A stretch of DNA of 64,000 nt from an uncultured Acidimicrobiales bacterium (GCA_938038815.1 CALHTF010000024.1:20158-84157), one strand, 5' to 3'; shown: positions 1-9,440, numbered from the stretch's first letter. Notes: generated by a model not told the origin, from the letters alone. Numbers and translations are program-made.

Positions 1-2
1 CG

Positions 3-944
3 GGCATGGGCGGACACCTCGGAACCGGTGTCGCGCTTGAGCTTCAGGGCAAGCCTGGGGTCGAGTTGATGGGCATCGATATCGACCCGCCGCGGCGCTT
101 TCTGCGCAACACCGAGTTTCATCGGGTGCAACCGGCCGATCGCCGGACCATAACCAAGCTGCTGCGCGACTTCGATCCGCACGCCATCTTGCACCTCGGC
201 GTCTACGAACCCCACGCCCGGTCGAACCCGTCGGCCAGCCACGAGCGGTCGATCGACGTCACCACCGCCGTTCTCGATGCTGCTGCTGACTGCCCATCGT
301 TGGAGTCGATCGTGGCCCGGTCGGGCCTTGAGGTGTACGGCCGCCACCGTGGCTCGCCACTTTGCCCAGACGAGACCGCCGAGATCCGTCCGACGACCCG
401 CTTTGGTCAAACCCTTGCCGATGTCGAAGAGCTCTGCCGCGACTTCGAGCGGCGACACGACATTCCGGTCGCGCTTATCCGCTTCGCCCCGATCGTCGGC
501 CCACACATTCCGAGCCCAATCGGTCGCTACCTTCGCTTGCCGATCGTGCCGGTCGGCATCCTGCCCGACGCGCCGTTCTCGTTGTTGCATACCGACGATG
601 TGCCGCTCTTCGTTCTGGCGGCCCTCGAACATCGAGCGTCGGGGCCCTTTAACGCGGTCGGCACCGACGCCGTGACCGGGTCGCAGGCCGTGCGCATGGG
701 CGGCAAAGTTCCGTTCCCCGTGGTTGGCCCCGGCTGGATCGTGAGCCGGGCGATCACCGGTGTCCTCGGCTCGCCGCTGCCCGAACACGGTCTCGAGTTG
801 CTCACCCGGGGTCGCACGGGCGACCCGCGCCGGGCCCGCGAGGTGCTTGGTGTTTCGGCCGAGTACAGCACGATCGATGTCATCAAAGATCTTCACGAGT
901 GGGCGCCGGTCGCGTACCTCGAACCGAATCGGGTGGTGGCGTAG
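3..944 (+). CDS. NAD-dependent epimerase/dehydratase-like protein, 5' end outside the window
   Basis: Extended short-chain dehydrogenase fold. The glycine-rich nucleotide loop (GMGGHLGTG) sits at the very first codons, so the first beta strand and the true start lie upstream of the window. A later segment, SGLEVYGRH, matches the usual 'S..VYG' strand of sugar-nucleotide epimerases. Where the family has the catalytic YxxxK, this protein reads FGQTL, so both catalytic residues appear to be missing and it may bind a ligand rather than catalyse. The stop codon overlaps the GTG start of the next gene (TAGTG), which suggests translational coupling. Mycobacteria have a comparable epimerase-acyltransferase pair (Rv0501/Rv0502), which supports an actinobacterial origin. 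Substrate unknown. Confidence 0.8.
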   Translation, partial: GMGGHLGTGVALELQGKPGVELMGIDIDPPRRFLRNTEFHRVQPADRRTITKLLRDFDPHAILHLGVYEPHARSNPSASHERSIDVTTAVLDAAADCPSLESIVARSGLEVYGRHRGSPLCPDETAEIRPTTRFGQTLADVEELCRDFERRHDIPVALIRFAPIVGPHIPSPIGRYLRLPIVPVGILPDAPFSLLHTDDVPLFVLAALEHRASGPFNAVGTDAVTGSQAVRMGGKVPFPVVGPGWIVSRAITGVLGSPLPEHGLELLTRGRTGDPRRAREVLGVSAEYSTIDVIKDLHEWAPVAYLEPNRVVA

Positions 945-1579
945 TGGCTGCTGACGACCAAGCCCCGTCGTTGGGAGACACGGTCCGTCGCCGGTTCAGC
1001 GGCGACTTCGATGTCGATCCGTGGGGTTTCGACCCCGAGCTAGCCGAGGCCGCTTCGCAGGCCAGTTCGGTTCGGTGGGCGGTCGATGTGATCGGCGGAG
1101 CCCGCATCCCGAAGGAGGGCCCCGTCCTGCTTGTGGTGAGTCGCCGGTTTGGTGTCTCGGAGCCAGCGGTGGTCGCCAACGGTGTTCACCAGGTCAGCGG
1201 TCGTACGGTCCGAGTAGCCGGGGTGCCCGACCTTCCCGTCGTGTCGTCGGTACTTCGGCGTTTAGGCGCGGTGCTCAACAATCCGGGCGAAATCACCGGG
1301 CTCCTGCACCATGGCGAGGTAGTCATGCTGCCCCTTGGCTGGCAGCCGCTTCACACCTCGGTGGCTGGTTCGCTATCGAGCGATTCGGTTGCGCCCGCTA
1401 TCGACGCCGGCGCACCGATTCTTCCGGTCGCCACTTTTGGTTCAGAGGTTGGGCGCCGCTGGCGAGTCATGATCGGCGAACCGATTCTTCCGCCCAAACA
1501 ACCCGACAAGCTCGGTCGAGTCGAACTCGCCGAGGCGGTCCGGGCTGGGGTGCAACACCTGTTAGACAATCCCAGGTAA
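944..1579 (+). CDS. PlsC-like acyltransferase family protein, probable pseudoenzyme
   Basis: About 211 residues with the overall layout of 1-acylglycerol-phosphate acyltransferases: a strand ending at LLVVSRRF, a later 'LRRLGAV' segment, and a C-terminal 'AGAPILPVATFGSE' block ending in 'GEPILPP'. The start is GTG at 944, overlapping the upstream stop. The family HX4D catalytic motif (normally N-H-x4-D) is replaced by SRRFGVSEP, and the substrate motif FPEG reads LPLG, so acyl transfer looks unlikely. If it is active it would modify lysophospholipids at the membrane. The two upstream genes appear co-transcribed. Fold assignment is fairly safe; function is not. Confidence 0.7.
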   Translation: MAADDQAPSLGDTVRRRFSGDFDVDPWGFDPELAEAASQASSVRWAVDVIGGARIPKEGPVLLVVSRRFGVSEPAVVANGVHQVSGRTVRVAGVPDLPVVSSVLRRLGAVLNNPGEITGLLHHGEVVMLPLGWQPLHTSVAGSLSSDSVAPAIDAGAPILPVATFGSEVGRRWRVMIGEPILPPKQPDKLGRVELAEAVRAGVQHLLDNPR

Positions 1580-1581
1580 CC

Positions 1582-2415
1582 ATGCCCGTAATTCGCAGCG
1601 ACGACGGCACTCGAGTGCACTACATCACCTACGGCCCAGCCGACGGTGAGCCGCTGTTGCTGCTGCATGGATTGGGAACCGATCATCTGGGCTGGGCGCT
1701 TCAGCGGCGAGCGCTGCAGAAGCGGTACCGAGTGATCGCTATCGACAACCGTGGATCGGGTCGATCCGACAAACCAATCGCCAAGTACGAACTCACCGAC
1801 CTCGCCAAAGATGCCATCGCCGTCCTCGACGCGGAGGAGGTCGAGACCACCCATGTAATGGGTGCCTCGATGGGCGGTGTTGTGGCCCAGATCATTGCGG
1901 TGACCGCTCCAGAACGGGTCCGGTCGTTGGTGCTTTCATGCACGGCGTGTGCGATGGGCGAGTGGCGCTACGAAATGTTCAACGAGTGGATCGAACGGGC
2001 CCCCGTGCTCGGCATGCGTCGGTTCATGACCGAGAACCTCAACTGGTTGATCGGGCCTCGGTCGCTTAGCCGTCTGTGGCCGATCGCCAACTTCATCGGC
2101 CTGATGGCTACCCGGGCACCGGTGCATGGGTTGGTCAACCAACTCCAAGCGCTGCTCGATGTCGATGATGCGTTGGCCGACGAGCTCACCTCGATCTCGG
2201 TACCCACGCTCGTCATCGTTGGCAGCCAAGACATCCTCACGCCGGTTGCCGACTCTGAACGCTTGGCTTCGCTGATCCCCAACGCCGAACTCGCGGTGGT
2301 TCGAGGCGCTGCTCATGGTCTGATGATCGACCACGCCCGAACCTTTAACGAGACGGTTCTGGAATTCCTCGACAGCCAATGGGCCGAGGAAGAAGAGCTC
2401 GAGGCCGTCAGCTAG
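1582..2415 (+). CDS. alpha/beta hydrolase
   Basis: 277-residue alpha/beta hydrolase starting at ATG 1582, two bases after the previous stop. The nucleophile elbow is GASMG with Ser96; the acid is likely Asp217 in VGSQDIL and the base His245 in AAHGL, giving a complete Ser-Asp-His triad. The oxyanion segment LLLHGLG follows the first strands, as in esterases and 3-oxoadipate enol-lactonase-like enzymes. No signal peptide, so it is cytoplasmic. It is the third gene of a short plus-strand operon, and its last 8 bases overlap the end of the convergent membrane protein gene. The substrate cannot be told from sequence. Confidence 0.85.
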   Translation: MPVIRSDDGTRVHYITYGPADGEPLLLLHGLGTDHLGWALQRRALQKRYRVIAIDNRGSGRSDKPIAKYELTDLAKDAIAVLDAEEVETTHVMGASMGGVVAQIIAVTAPERVRSLVLSCTACAMGEWRYEMFNEWIERAPVLGMRRFMTENLNWLIGPRSLSRLWPIANFIGLMATRAPVHGLVNQLQALLDVDDALADELTSISVPTLVIVGSQDILTPVADSERLASLIPNAELAVVRGAAHGLMIDHARTFNETVLEFLDSQWAEEEELEAVS

Positions 2416-4798
2416 AAGCATCGACTTGCGGTTCACTGTTCGACTCGAGCAGCGCGGCGACGGTGAGGATGGCCGAGCCACTCACCACCAGCCAGCCCCA
2501 ACTTTCGATGCCTACCGAGTTGTCGAGCGCTTCGTAGGCGGCGATCGCCACGGTGGTGGCCGCACCGAGGGTGAGCGCCGCCCGCTGATTACGGACCGCA
2601 CCCCACACGGTGAGCAGAACCGTCACCGCACCCAAGGCGATCATGTGGCCCGAGTGTCCCGACTCGAAGCGCTGGAATCCCGAGGTGGCGATGGCCAGCA
2701 AGAGCGGAGGCGTAACCACGACCCACGGATTGTCTTCGGTCCGGTGCAAGAACACGCCGATGGCCAACAGGATTGGGTAGAGGTACGGCTCGGCCGACGA
2801 CACGTCGAGGGCCAGCAGCGCCTGGAACCAACCGAGCAGTACCACCGGTACGCCCACGCCAATTTGGGTCGTCGACGATCGGTAGTACCCGTCGGCAATG
2901 AGGCCGAGGCCAAAGATCGCCAGGGTCAGCCCAACGTTGAGCTGGGTATCGAACCCCTGGCTGGCGAGGGTCAGAGCAATGGCGATCGGGGCGAGTCCGA
3001 TGGCGAGGATTCGGTAGCGGGAATCGTTCATGCGGTAACTCTCGTAGGCGGCGGCCACACAGAGTGCTGCGGCGGCGACCGCACCCCATCGGTTCGACAC
3101 GGCGAGGATCGGAACCAGCCCGACTAGTCCGCCGACCCGGAGCGCAAAGGTCATCGTGGGTAGCGAACCGATCGAGATGAGCGGGACGATCCACAACGTG
3201 GCGGCAAAGAATCCTCCGGCGAGGATCAGGTTGGTGTCCCAGAGCGAGATCATTCCGCAGATCGCCGGGATGATCATGGCCAGACCCGCTTGGTTGGCCA
3301 ATTCCTTCTCGCCGATCAGTCGGGTGAAGTGGGCGACCATCATCACCAAGATGGCACCGGCGAGGGCAACGGGAACCCCGAGTTGCCACGTTTGCACGAC
3401 GAGCATTGGGGCGACGATTGCCAACGACCATGCGGTGAGGAGTCGACCGGGCCGCAGGGTGAGGATCGACAGGCTGGCGAGCACGATGGCTACCAGGCCG
3501 CTGAGTTCATGATTAACAAACGTGAGCTGAACCGCGGCGAGCACCGCAGCAAAGAAGCCGGGTAGCGCGGGGTCCCAATTACCGCCCACCAACGCCATGT
3601 TGAGCGGGTCTTGGCCCTTCTCGACGCCCCGACGCAGATCGCCGATCAGCCACCCGACGGCGCAGATTGCGGCGGTGTACTTCCAGTCCGACGTAGCGAT
3701 CCGGCCATCGGGTAGATAGAACTCGAACGCTGCCGCGATCGCCGTAGTGGTGATCAGGGCGTTGATCGTGCCGACAGCCAGCGAGATGTTGTGGCGGTAG
3801 TCGGGGATGGCCTGGAATGACCGGTGACTGAGTAGCAATTCGCCGGCGACCACAGCGATAGCGATGGCGATGAGCAGCGCGGAGTTGGGTGGGTCGAAAC
3901 GAGCCCACGCGTCGATGCCGGTAGCGGCGAGCACGCCGAGGGCGGCAAGAGCAGCGAGCGTGCTGGTGCGCCGGTAGGCGGCGATGGCGAGGCCGGTGAA
4001 TGCCAGACCGCCAGCGATCAGCGTCGAGGTGGTGGTGGCGGCATCGAGGAGTCCAATATCGCGCAGCGTTCCTTGGCCCATGAAGGCAACGTCGTCGAGG
4101 ATCCGCAGTGCCGGAGCCAGACCGGCGAGGGCGGCCCACGCCGGACCGAAGAGTCGATCACGCCCGAACGGTGACGACAGGATCGCCAGAAGGCCGAGTC
4201 CGGCCACGCCGACGGCGGTGGGCAGTGCGGTGCCGACCGTGGCGGCCACGCCGGCCATGAGCAGTACACCGCCGGTGATGGTTCCGAGTTCCGTGAAGAT
4301 CATCGGATCCTTGCGGCGCAGGAACTCTGCCGACGCAATCGCCGCTGGGCCGGCAGCCAACAACACGACCGGCCAGTCGGCGCCGCCGGCGATCAGCAGT
4401 GCCGCGATGTCGACCGGCATGAGCGCCGCCACCAACACGTCGAGCGATCGGCTGGTGAACGGCGCGATCTTTCGGAGCGCGATCGTAAGGAGGTAGGCCA
4501 CAACCGAGGCGACCAACAAGATGCCCAGCCGCTCGCTGGGTACGAACCGGTCCCAGCGGGCGCCGACCAGCGTGACGGCCGAGATGGCCAGCATGAAGGT
4601 GCCGACCCCAGCGAGCATTTGCGCTCCCGATATTTCGCCAAAGGGCCACCGCTTGGCGGGCTCCGACGGAGGTGCCGGTGGTTGCGGTGGGCCGGATGGG
4701 GGCACGGTTGAAGCGGGCGCCACAAACGGCGCTGCTGGAGGCTGGGGCGCCGGTGGGGGAGGCGGCGGTGCGAGGCTGGAGGTCTGGGTCGGTTCCAT
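2408..4798 (-). CDS. large multi-pass membrane protein with proline-rich N-terminus
   Basis: 796 residues from ATG 4798. The first ~50 residues are a proline/alanine-rich, probably disordered cytoplasmic tail. A WPFGEISGAQ segment leads into many successive hydrophobic helices that run to the C-terminus, probably more than twenty. There are few charged loops and no catalytic motif that I recognise. The general look resembles actinobacterial membrane proteins annotated with an SCO7613 C-terminal type domain, but I cannot confirm this. The 134-base gap upstream is C-rich on the plus strand. It ends convergently with the alpha/beta hydrolase, overlapping by 8 bases. Function unknown. Confidence 0.8.
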   Translation of the reverse strand: MEPTQTSSLAPPPPPPAPQPPAAPFVAPASTVPPSGPPQPPAPPSEPAKRWPFGEISGAQMLAGVGTFMLAISAVTLVGARWDRFVPSERLGILLVASVVAYLLTIALRKIAPFTSRSLDVLVAALMPVDIAALLIAGGADWPVVLLAAGPAAIASAEFLRRKDPMIFTELGTITGGVLLMAGVAATVGTALPTAVGVAGLGLLAILSSPFGRDRLFGPAWAALAGLAPALRILDDVAFMGQGTLRDIGLLDAATTTSTLIAGGLAFTGLAIAAYRRTSTLAALAALGVLAATGIDAWARFDPPNSALLIAIAIAVVAGELLLSHRSFQAIPDYRHNISLAVGTINALITTTAIAAAFEFYLPDGRIATSDWKYTAAICAVGWLIGDLRRGVEKGQDPLNMALVGGNWDPALPGFFAAVLAAVQLTFVNHELSGLVAIVLASLSILTLRPGRLLTAWSLAIVAPMLVVQTWQLGVPVALAGAILVMMVAHFTRLIGEKELANQAGLAMIIPAICGMISLWDTNLILAGGFFAATLWIVPLISIGSLPTMTFALRVGGLVGLVPILAVSNRWGAVAAAALCVAAAYESYRMNDSRYRILAIGLAPIAIALTLASQGFDTQLNVGLTLAIFGLGLIADGYYRSSTTQIGVGVPVVLLGWFQALLALDVSSAEPYLYPILLAIGVFLHRTEDNPWVVVTPPLLLAIATSGFQRFESGHSGHMIALGAVTVLLTVWGAVRNQRAALTLGAATTVAIAAYEALDNSVGIESWGWLVVSGSAILTVAALLESNSEPQVDASS

Positions 4799-4896
4799 AC
4801 CTCTACGGTGCAGGAATCCCACCCCCCAAAGAACAGGGGAAATCCCCCAAAATCCCCTAGGGAACCACCCCAAACGCCTCGAACTGGGGAAGATAG

Positions 4897-4914
4897 GCGT
4901 ACCCAGAGGTACGC
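4897..4914 (-). terminator. small hairpin after the renalase-like gene
   Basis: A perfect 7-bp stem GCGTACC/GGTACGC with a CAGA loop lies 19 bases past the stop of the renalase-like gene. No clear U-run follows on the minus strand, so it is a weak terminator candidate at best. Confidence 0.3.
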
Positions 4915-4932
4915 GAAAGCGGGCCAGTTCGG

Positions 4933-5865
4933 TTAGGTGAGGTGGGAGATGACTGCTTGGGCGGCCGCTTTGCCGCTGAGGAAGGCCCCTTCGACTTTCG
5001 AGTTGGCGAAGGCGTCGCCGGCGAGGGCGAGCACCTTGCCCTTTGCTCGGTCGGTCCAGGAGTAGGTGGCGTCGGGCCACGGTGTAACGGGTCCGGCGTA
5101 GCGCCAGCGTTGGAGCTGAACCTCGGCGACCGACCCATCGCCCAGTACATCGCTGGCCGCGGCGAGCAGTTCGTGGATCACTTCGTCGTCGGGGGTAAGC
5201 CAATGGGTGATCGACCACTGATGGCTCGCATGCAGAGTGAGGGCCGGAACGTCGGAAATACCTTTGGCTTGGTTGTCGGAGATGAACGTGATGACCGGGT
5301 CGTCGGGTTGTTGCACGCCGCCCGGCGCGGGGACCTGCAACGGTTGGTCGAATGTGGCGAGCAGGGCGATCACCGGGTGGTAGTCGACTCGGGCGAGGGT
5401 CCGGTGTTGTTCGGGCGGCGGCAGCATCTTGCTGAACGAGGCGATGGCCAAGCTTTGCGGGATGGGCGAGGTGAGGACGTAGGCGTCGGCCGGGAACTCG
5501 GCCAGGTCGACCACCGTGGTGTTGAGTTCGACATCGATGTCGGTGGCCATCCACTTGGCAAGGTCGCTCATGCCGTTGGCGCCCCGGTACCTCGGGTAGC
5601 CGTCGCCTGCGCCGAATCCCTTGCACCACTCGGCGACCGCTCCGTCGTCGGTAGCCGCCGCTGTGGTGGCGACGAACTCATCGGATCGGGTGGTGAAGAA
5701 TTGGGCGCCGTGGTCGATCCGGCCGCCGCCGAGTCGCCGGGTAGCGAGCCTCCCACCAACGCCGCGACCCTTGTCGAGCACCCGAACTGAATGGCCGGCT
5801 GCAACCAGATCGGTTGCCGCCGTCAGCCCCGAGACTCCCGCACCAACAACCACAACGTCAGACAT
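4933..5865 (-). CDS. renalase-like NAD(P)/FAD-dependent oxidoreductase
   Basis: 310 residues. The N-terminus VVVVGAGVSGL is a dinucleotide-binding GxGxxG fingerprint, followed by an acidic strand end (VLDKGRGVGGR) and the GGRLATRR motif typical of the amine-oxidase/renalase FAD family. A C-terminal segment LALAGDAFANSKVEGAFLSG matches the second FAD-contacting motif (GD...x-G-x-x-SG). Renalases oxidise aberrant dihydro-NAD(P) isomers; that role is a family expectation, not shown here. Start ATG 5865; a copy of a 50-nt dispersed repeat lies 22 bases upstream. Soluble and cytoplasmic. Confidence 0.85.
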   Translation of the reverse strand: MSDVVVVGAGVSGLTAATDLVAAGHSVRVLDKGRGVGGRLATRRLGGGRIDHGAQFFTTRSDEFVATTAAATDDGAVAEWCKGFGAGDGYPRYRGANGMSDLAKWMATDIDVELNTTVVDLAEFPADAYVLTSPIPQSLAIASFSKMLPPPEQHRTLARVDYHPVIALLATFDQPLQVPAPGGVQQPDDPVITFISDNQAKGISDVPALTLHASHQWSITHWLTPDDEVIHELLAAASDVLGDGSVAEVQLQRWRYAGPVTPWPDATYSWTDRAKGKVLALAGDAFANSKVEGAFLSGKAAAQAVISHLT

Positions 5866-5887
5866 GTGGCGACCCTACCCAACCCCA

Positions 5888-5937
5888 CCGAAAGTTTCGC
5901 GCCTGAACCGCTCAGAGCGGGTCAAACGCGATCAGAA
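5888..5937 (+). repeat. 50-nt dispersed intergenic repeat, copy A
   Basis: Fifty bases beginning CCGAAAGTTTCGCG and ending CGCGATCAGAA. The last 27 bases are identical to copy B at 63478-63527, and both termini are shared with the inverted copy C at 51709-51758. It contains a TGA..CCGCT/AGCGG..TCA stem-loop. It lies 5 bases past the response regulator stop codon. Confidence 0.8.
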
Positions 5938-5942
5938 CTGGG

Positions 5943-6575
5943 TTATTCGATGCCGTGCTCTAGCGCGTAGCGGATGAGCTCTTGTTTCCGGTTGAGGTGG
6001 AGCTTCTTCAAGATGTTGCGCACGTGGTTCTCGACCGTCTTGGGCGAGATGAACAGATCCTCGCCAATCTCGGCGTACTTGTGACCGCGGGCCACGTACT
6101 GGAGCACCTCGCGCTCGCGTTCGGAAAGCGCTTCGGTTGGTGAGCTGTCTTTGGTCATTCGACGAAACTCGCCGAGCACCAGCGATGCGAGCGAGGGGGA
6201 GAACACGGGCTCGCCCTTTGACGCTTTCCAGAGTTGCTGGCGAAGCTCTTCGGGTTCGGTGGATTTGATCAGGTAACCGAGTGCACCAGCGGCAACCGCG
6301 TCGAGCAGGTCGCGTTCGGCTTCGCTGACGGTGAGGATTACCACCGGGATCTCCTCGCCGACTTCCTTGGCCACCTTTACGCCACCACCGTTGGGCATGT
6401 TGAGGTCGCTGAGCACGAGGTCGGGTTTGGTCTTGGTGATGACCTCGATCGCCTCGGTGGCGTCGGACGCTTCGCCGACCACGGTGAAGTTCTCGCCGAG
6501 GTCGGTGCGGATGCCGGTTCGCCAGATCGCGTGGTCGTCGGCGATCACGATCTTTACTGGTCCGAGGTCGCTCAT
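5943..6575 (-). CDS. NarL/LuxR-family response regulator
   Basis: 210 residues. The receiver domain (about 7-120) has the acidic pair DD at 13-14, phospho-acceptor Asp57 in SDLNMP and the conserved KST segment near residue 105. The C-terminal LuxR-type helix-turn-helix begins at LSEREREVLQ and contains the recognition helix SPKTVENHV. Its start overlaps the stop of the partner kinase gene (ATGA), a typical cognate pair. It would bind DNA as a phosphorylated dimer. No target site is evident in the window. Confidence 0.92.
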   Translation of the reverse strand: MSDLGPVKIVIADDHAIWRTGIRTDLGENFTVVGEASDATEAIEVITKTKPDLVLSDLNMPNGGGVKVAKEVGEEIPVVILTVSEAERDLLDAVAAGALGYLIKSTEPEELRQQLWKASKGEPVFSPSLASLVLGEFRRMTKDSSPTEALSEREREVLQYVARGHKYAEIGEDLFISPKTVENHVRNILKKLHLNRKQELIRYALEHGIE

Positions 6576-7816
6576 GAGGTTCCTTCGGTCGATGGGGTGG
6601 GGTTTGTTATGTCGGTGCTCGATGTCCAGAGCCGAACTTCAGCGCCTCGACCGGGCCTTCCGCTGATTTCGGCTCGTCCGCCGATGTCGGTCATGCGGCC
6701 TTTGATCGATCGCGACACGCCGATGCGTTCGTCGACGCTGGCCGGATCGAAACCCGATCCGTTGTCCTTCACCGAACAGAAGACGTCGGTGGCTTCGCGG
6801 CCGTTGTCGTAGTCCGGCTCGGCGAAGAGGGTCACCACGGTGGCTTCGCCGTGTTTGCTGGCGTTGGTAAGCGCCTCTCGGACGGCACCGGCAACTGCGC
6901 CGATGGTGTCGGCATCGAGATCGGGTAGCTCCTCGGCGATCACCACGTCGACACGGGTGTCGGTTTGTGTTTCATGCCGGTTGGCGGCCATCCGCAACGC
7001 CGCCGCGAGGGTGTCAGGCTCAATCGTTGCTCCCGACAGGAAGCTCCGCAGTTCGAGTTCTTGTTCGCGGGCCATCGTCGAAAGCTCGGTGTCGTCGGAT
7101 CGGCGTTGAATCACGGCCAAGGTTTGCAGCACACCATCGTGCAGGGTTCGGGCGACCTCTTCGCGAGCCCGAGCGCTGGCGATCGACTTCTCGGCGTCTC
7201 GCAGCCGACCCATCAAGTAGCCGGCTCCGAACCCGGCAAAGCAGTACAGGGTGGTGGTACTGATCAGCGAAGCCGACCAGCCACCGTTCTTGCCGTGGGG
7301 GAGCGGGACCTGAAGGTATGCCGCCGCGCCGAGCCAGATCCCGGCGATGATCCCGGCTCGTTTCCCGAACGCAAGGCCCGTCATGGTCACCCCGGCCAGG
7401 GGCCATGCGTTCGCCAGCGTTTGGGTGTGGCGGGTTTCGCCGTAGATGAATTCGCCGAGGGCCAAGAGCACGGCGGCGATCAGCAGCTCGACGATGATCG
7501 GTTCGGCCTTCCACAACACTGACGGCTTCTGGCGAAGCATCAGGGCGGTCCACAACGAGAACGAGACGGCCACGCCGACCAGCACGACCGCCCAGAAAGG
7601 GTGCGCTAGTTGGAGCTCTTGCAGGATGAGTTCTTTGTCGGGTTGGGCGAGGCGGTCGCCCCGTCGGTTGATGAGTTCGTAGGCGATGATCACCACCATC
7701 CAACCGGCGAAACACACCCGCAGGGCCACGACGGCCCGTTCGAGGCCGACCGCCAAACCCCGTTCGTCGGCCAACTCGACCGGGGGAGCTTCGGTGGGGA
7801 GGGTCTCGCTCATCAA
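6572..7816 (-). CDS. NarL-type sensor histidine kinase (MacS/DUF5931-like)
   Basis: 414 residues. Five or six hydrophobic helices (about 27-45, 74-95, 105-121, 138-170, 185-202) form a membrane sensor with no large external loop. A HisKA_3 dimerisation domain follows, with the phospho-acceptor His226 in ARTLHDGVLQ. The ATPase domain has an N box (EALTNASKHG) and a G box (DNGSGFD). The layout fits the actinobacterial MacS-type kinases with a DUF5931-like N-terminus; that subfamily call is tentative. It is translationally coupled to its response regulator. Signal unknown. Confidence 0.88.
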   Translation of the reverse strand: MMSETLPTEAPPVELADERGLAVGLERAVVALRVCFAGWMVVIIAYELINRRGDRLAQPDKELILQELQLAHPFWAVVLVGVAVSFSLWTALMLRQKPSVLWKAEPIIVELLIAAVLLALGEFIYGETRHTQTLANAWPLAGVTMTGLAFGKRAGIIAGIWLGAAAYLQVPLPHGKNGGWSASLISTTTLYCFAGFGAGYLMGRLRDAEKSIASARAREEVARTLHDGVLQTLAVIQRRSDDTELSTMAREQELELRSFLSGATIEPDTLAAALRMAANRHETQTDTRVDVVIAEELPDLDADTIGAVAGAVREALTNASKHGEATVVTLFAEPDYDNGREATDVFCSVKDNGSGFDPASVDERIGVSRSIKGRMTDIGGRAEISGRPGRGAEVRLWTSSTDITNPTPSTEGTS

Positions 7817-7867
7817 CGACCAGTCTGCCCGGTTTTGGTCACCGCAGCGGTTCGCCCGGCAAACCGG

Positions 7868-9385
7868 TCACGCATTCTGACTAGCGTCCACGGCCGGTTT
7901 GGGCGTGCGGCGACGCAAGAGTTGGTCGAGGGCCAGCAGCTTCTGGTTCTTCGCTGCCCAGCCCAGGACGAGGAGTCCGGAGAAGATCGAGGCAGCGATC
8001 GCTACGACGAGGCCGGGGTCGGTGACCGCATGAACGATGGCGGCGGGGAGTGCGAAGGAGAGGGTTACGACGGCGATGGAGTGGATGGTTGCCTTGCCGA
8101 ATGGATGCAGGCCCGTCGCTTTGCGGACCTGGAAATACGGGCCGTAGTTGGTGACCAAAATGCTGGCGACCCAGGCCAAGGCGGCGCCGGGAAGTCCGAG
8201 CCACGGCACGAGGACGAGGGTGAGCACCACGTTGATGATGAGCGAGGTGAGGTGGTTGCCGAAGTTGGTGCCGCTGCGGCCCGACATCGTGAGTACGGCT
8301 TCGACCGGGCCAGTGGCGGTGCCGAGGATGCGGCCGATCGACAAGATCACGAGTGCGGTTGCACCGGCACGGAAGTCGGCGCCAAAGATCTCCGAAAGCG
8401 GCCCGGAGTACAGAGCGGTGACGAGGTAGACGGGGAACACGCCCACCACGAGCCAGGCGGTTGACGCTTGGTACAACAGGCCGGCCTGGTCGAGATCGTC
8501 GGCGGCAAGAGCCTCAGAAATCTGTGGGGTCGCCGCCTCGACCAGCGACTGGTTGACCACCGACGCCAGCTTCACCAACCGGGTGACCGACGCGTAGATG
8601 GCGGCGGGGCCAGGCCCCAACAAGATGCCGATCAGCAGCGTGTCTTGCCAGCGGACCAGTACCCGAATGAAGTCGACGCCCCACTGCGGAATGGTGAAAC
8701 CCCAGAAGCTTTCGCGGGTCACCTCCGGGTCGTTACCCATCAAGGGGCGGGCGTCGAGTTGCTGGCGGAGCGAGGCGAGGGCCAACACCGCAGCGACCGC
8801 AAACGGGGCGATCCACGCAACCGCCCACCAGGTCGTGCTGGCGCCGATGACCACCAGCACCCCGGCGCCGATCAGCTGCATCACTGGTCGCCAGATCCGG
8901 TCGATCATCACCGTAGGACGCATGGTGGAGAAGCCACGGGTGGCGCCGAGTGCGGCGTACATGAGTCCGGCGGGCGGGATCACGATGGCGATCGCCCGCA
9001 AGGCCGCCGCGAACTCGTCGGGCGACTCGCCGTTGGTGAAGAACGTAGCGATCGGGTCGGCGAAGGCAATTGTCAACCCGGCAACGATCGTGCCCACCAC
9101 GGCAACGGGCAGCAACGCCCAGCGCAACAGCTGGGGGATGTCGCCGCTGGTATTGGTTGCTCGAGCGGCGCTAATCGACCGGACCAGGCCGGTCGCCGTG
9201 CCCATCAAGCCAATGCGGGTGACGATGTTAAAGAACGCCACCGCCAGCAAAACCACACCGGCCTGTTCCTTACCGAGATAGTTGGTAACGACGAGCACCA
9301 GAACAAAACTGGCGATCGCTGAAATCACCGATCCGGCGATAGAAACCACACTCTGGCGGCCAAACTTCTTCAGCGATCCACTCAC
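7868..9385 (-). CDS. polysaccharide/lipid flippase of the MATE/Wzx (MOP) superfamily
   Basis: 505 residues with 12-14 hydrophobic helices. The N-terminal pattern, an amphipathic KKFGRQS followed by 'SIAGSVISAIASFVLVLVV..YLGKEQAGV', is characteristic of oligosaccharide flippases. It should move a lipid-linked glycan across the membrane. The GTG start at 9385 has no evident Shine-Dalgarno sequence but has a GATACT -10-like hexamer six bases upstream, so a leaderless message is possible. It lies between a two-component pair and a secreted protein on the same strand. A second flippase of the same superfamily occurs at 27218-28549. Confidence 0.85.
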   Translation of the reverse strand: MSGSLKKFGRQSVVSIAGSVISAIASFVLVLVVTNYLGKEQAGVVLLAVAFFNIVTRIGLMGTATGLVRSISAARATNTSGDIPQLLRWALLPVAVVGTIVAGLTIAFADPIATFFTNGESPDEFAAALRAIAIVIPPAGLMYAALGATRGFSTMRPTVMIDRIWRPVMQLIGAGVLVVIGASTTWWAVAWIAPFAVAAVLALASLRQQLDARPLMGNDPEVTRESFWGFTIPQWGVDFIRVLVRWQDTLLIGILLGPGPAAIYASVTRLVKLASVVNQSLVEAATPQISEALAADDLDQAGLLYQASTAWLVVGVFPVYLVTALYSGPLSEIFGADFRAGATALVILSIGRILGTATGPVEAVLTMSGRSGTNFGNHLTSLIINVVLTLVLVPWLGLPGAALAWVASILVTNYGPYFQVRKATGLHPFGKATIHSIAVVTLSFALPAAIVHAVTDPGLVVAIAASIFSGLLVLGWAAKNQKLLALDQLLRRRTPKPAVDASQNA

Positions 9386-9440
9386 TCTGTGAGTATCGAC
9401 ACCCCAGCGCGCTGAGTTGACCTATCGAGGGGCCGACGCT

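Noticed and set aside
2426..3127. 233-codon plus-strand frame opposite the membrane protein
   Set aside because: Highly charged, low-complexity translation typical of the complement of hydrophobic codons.
4810..4880. G-quadruplex on the minus strand before the large membrane protein
   Set aside because: Four G-runs exist, but two of the loops are 10 or more bases, so folding is doubtful.
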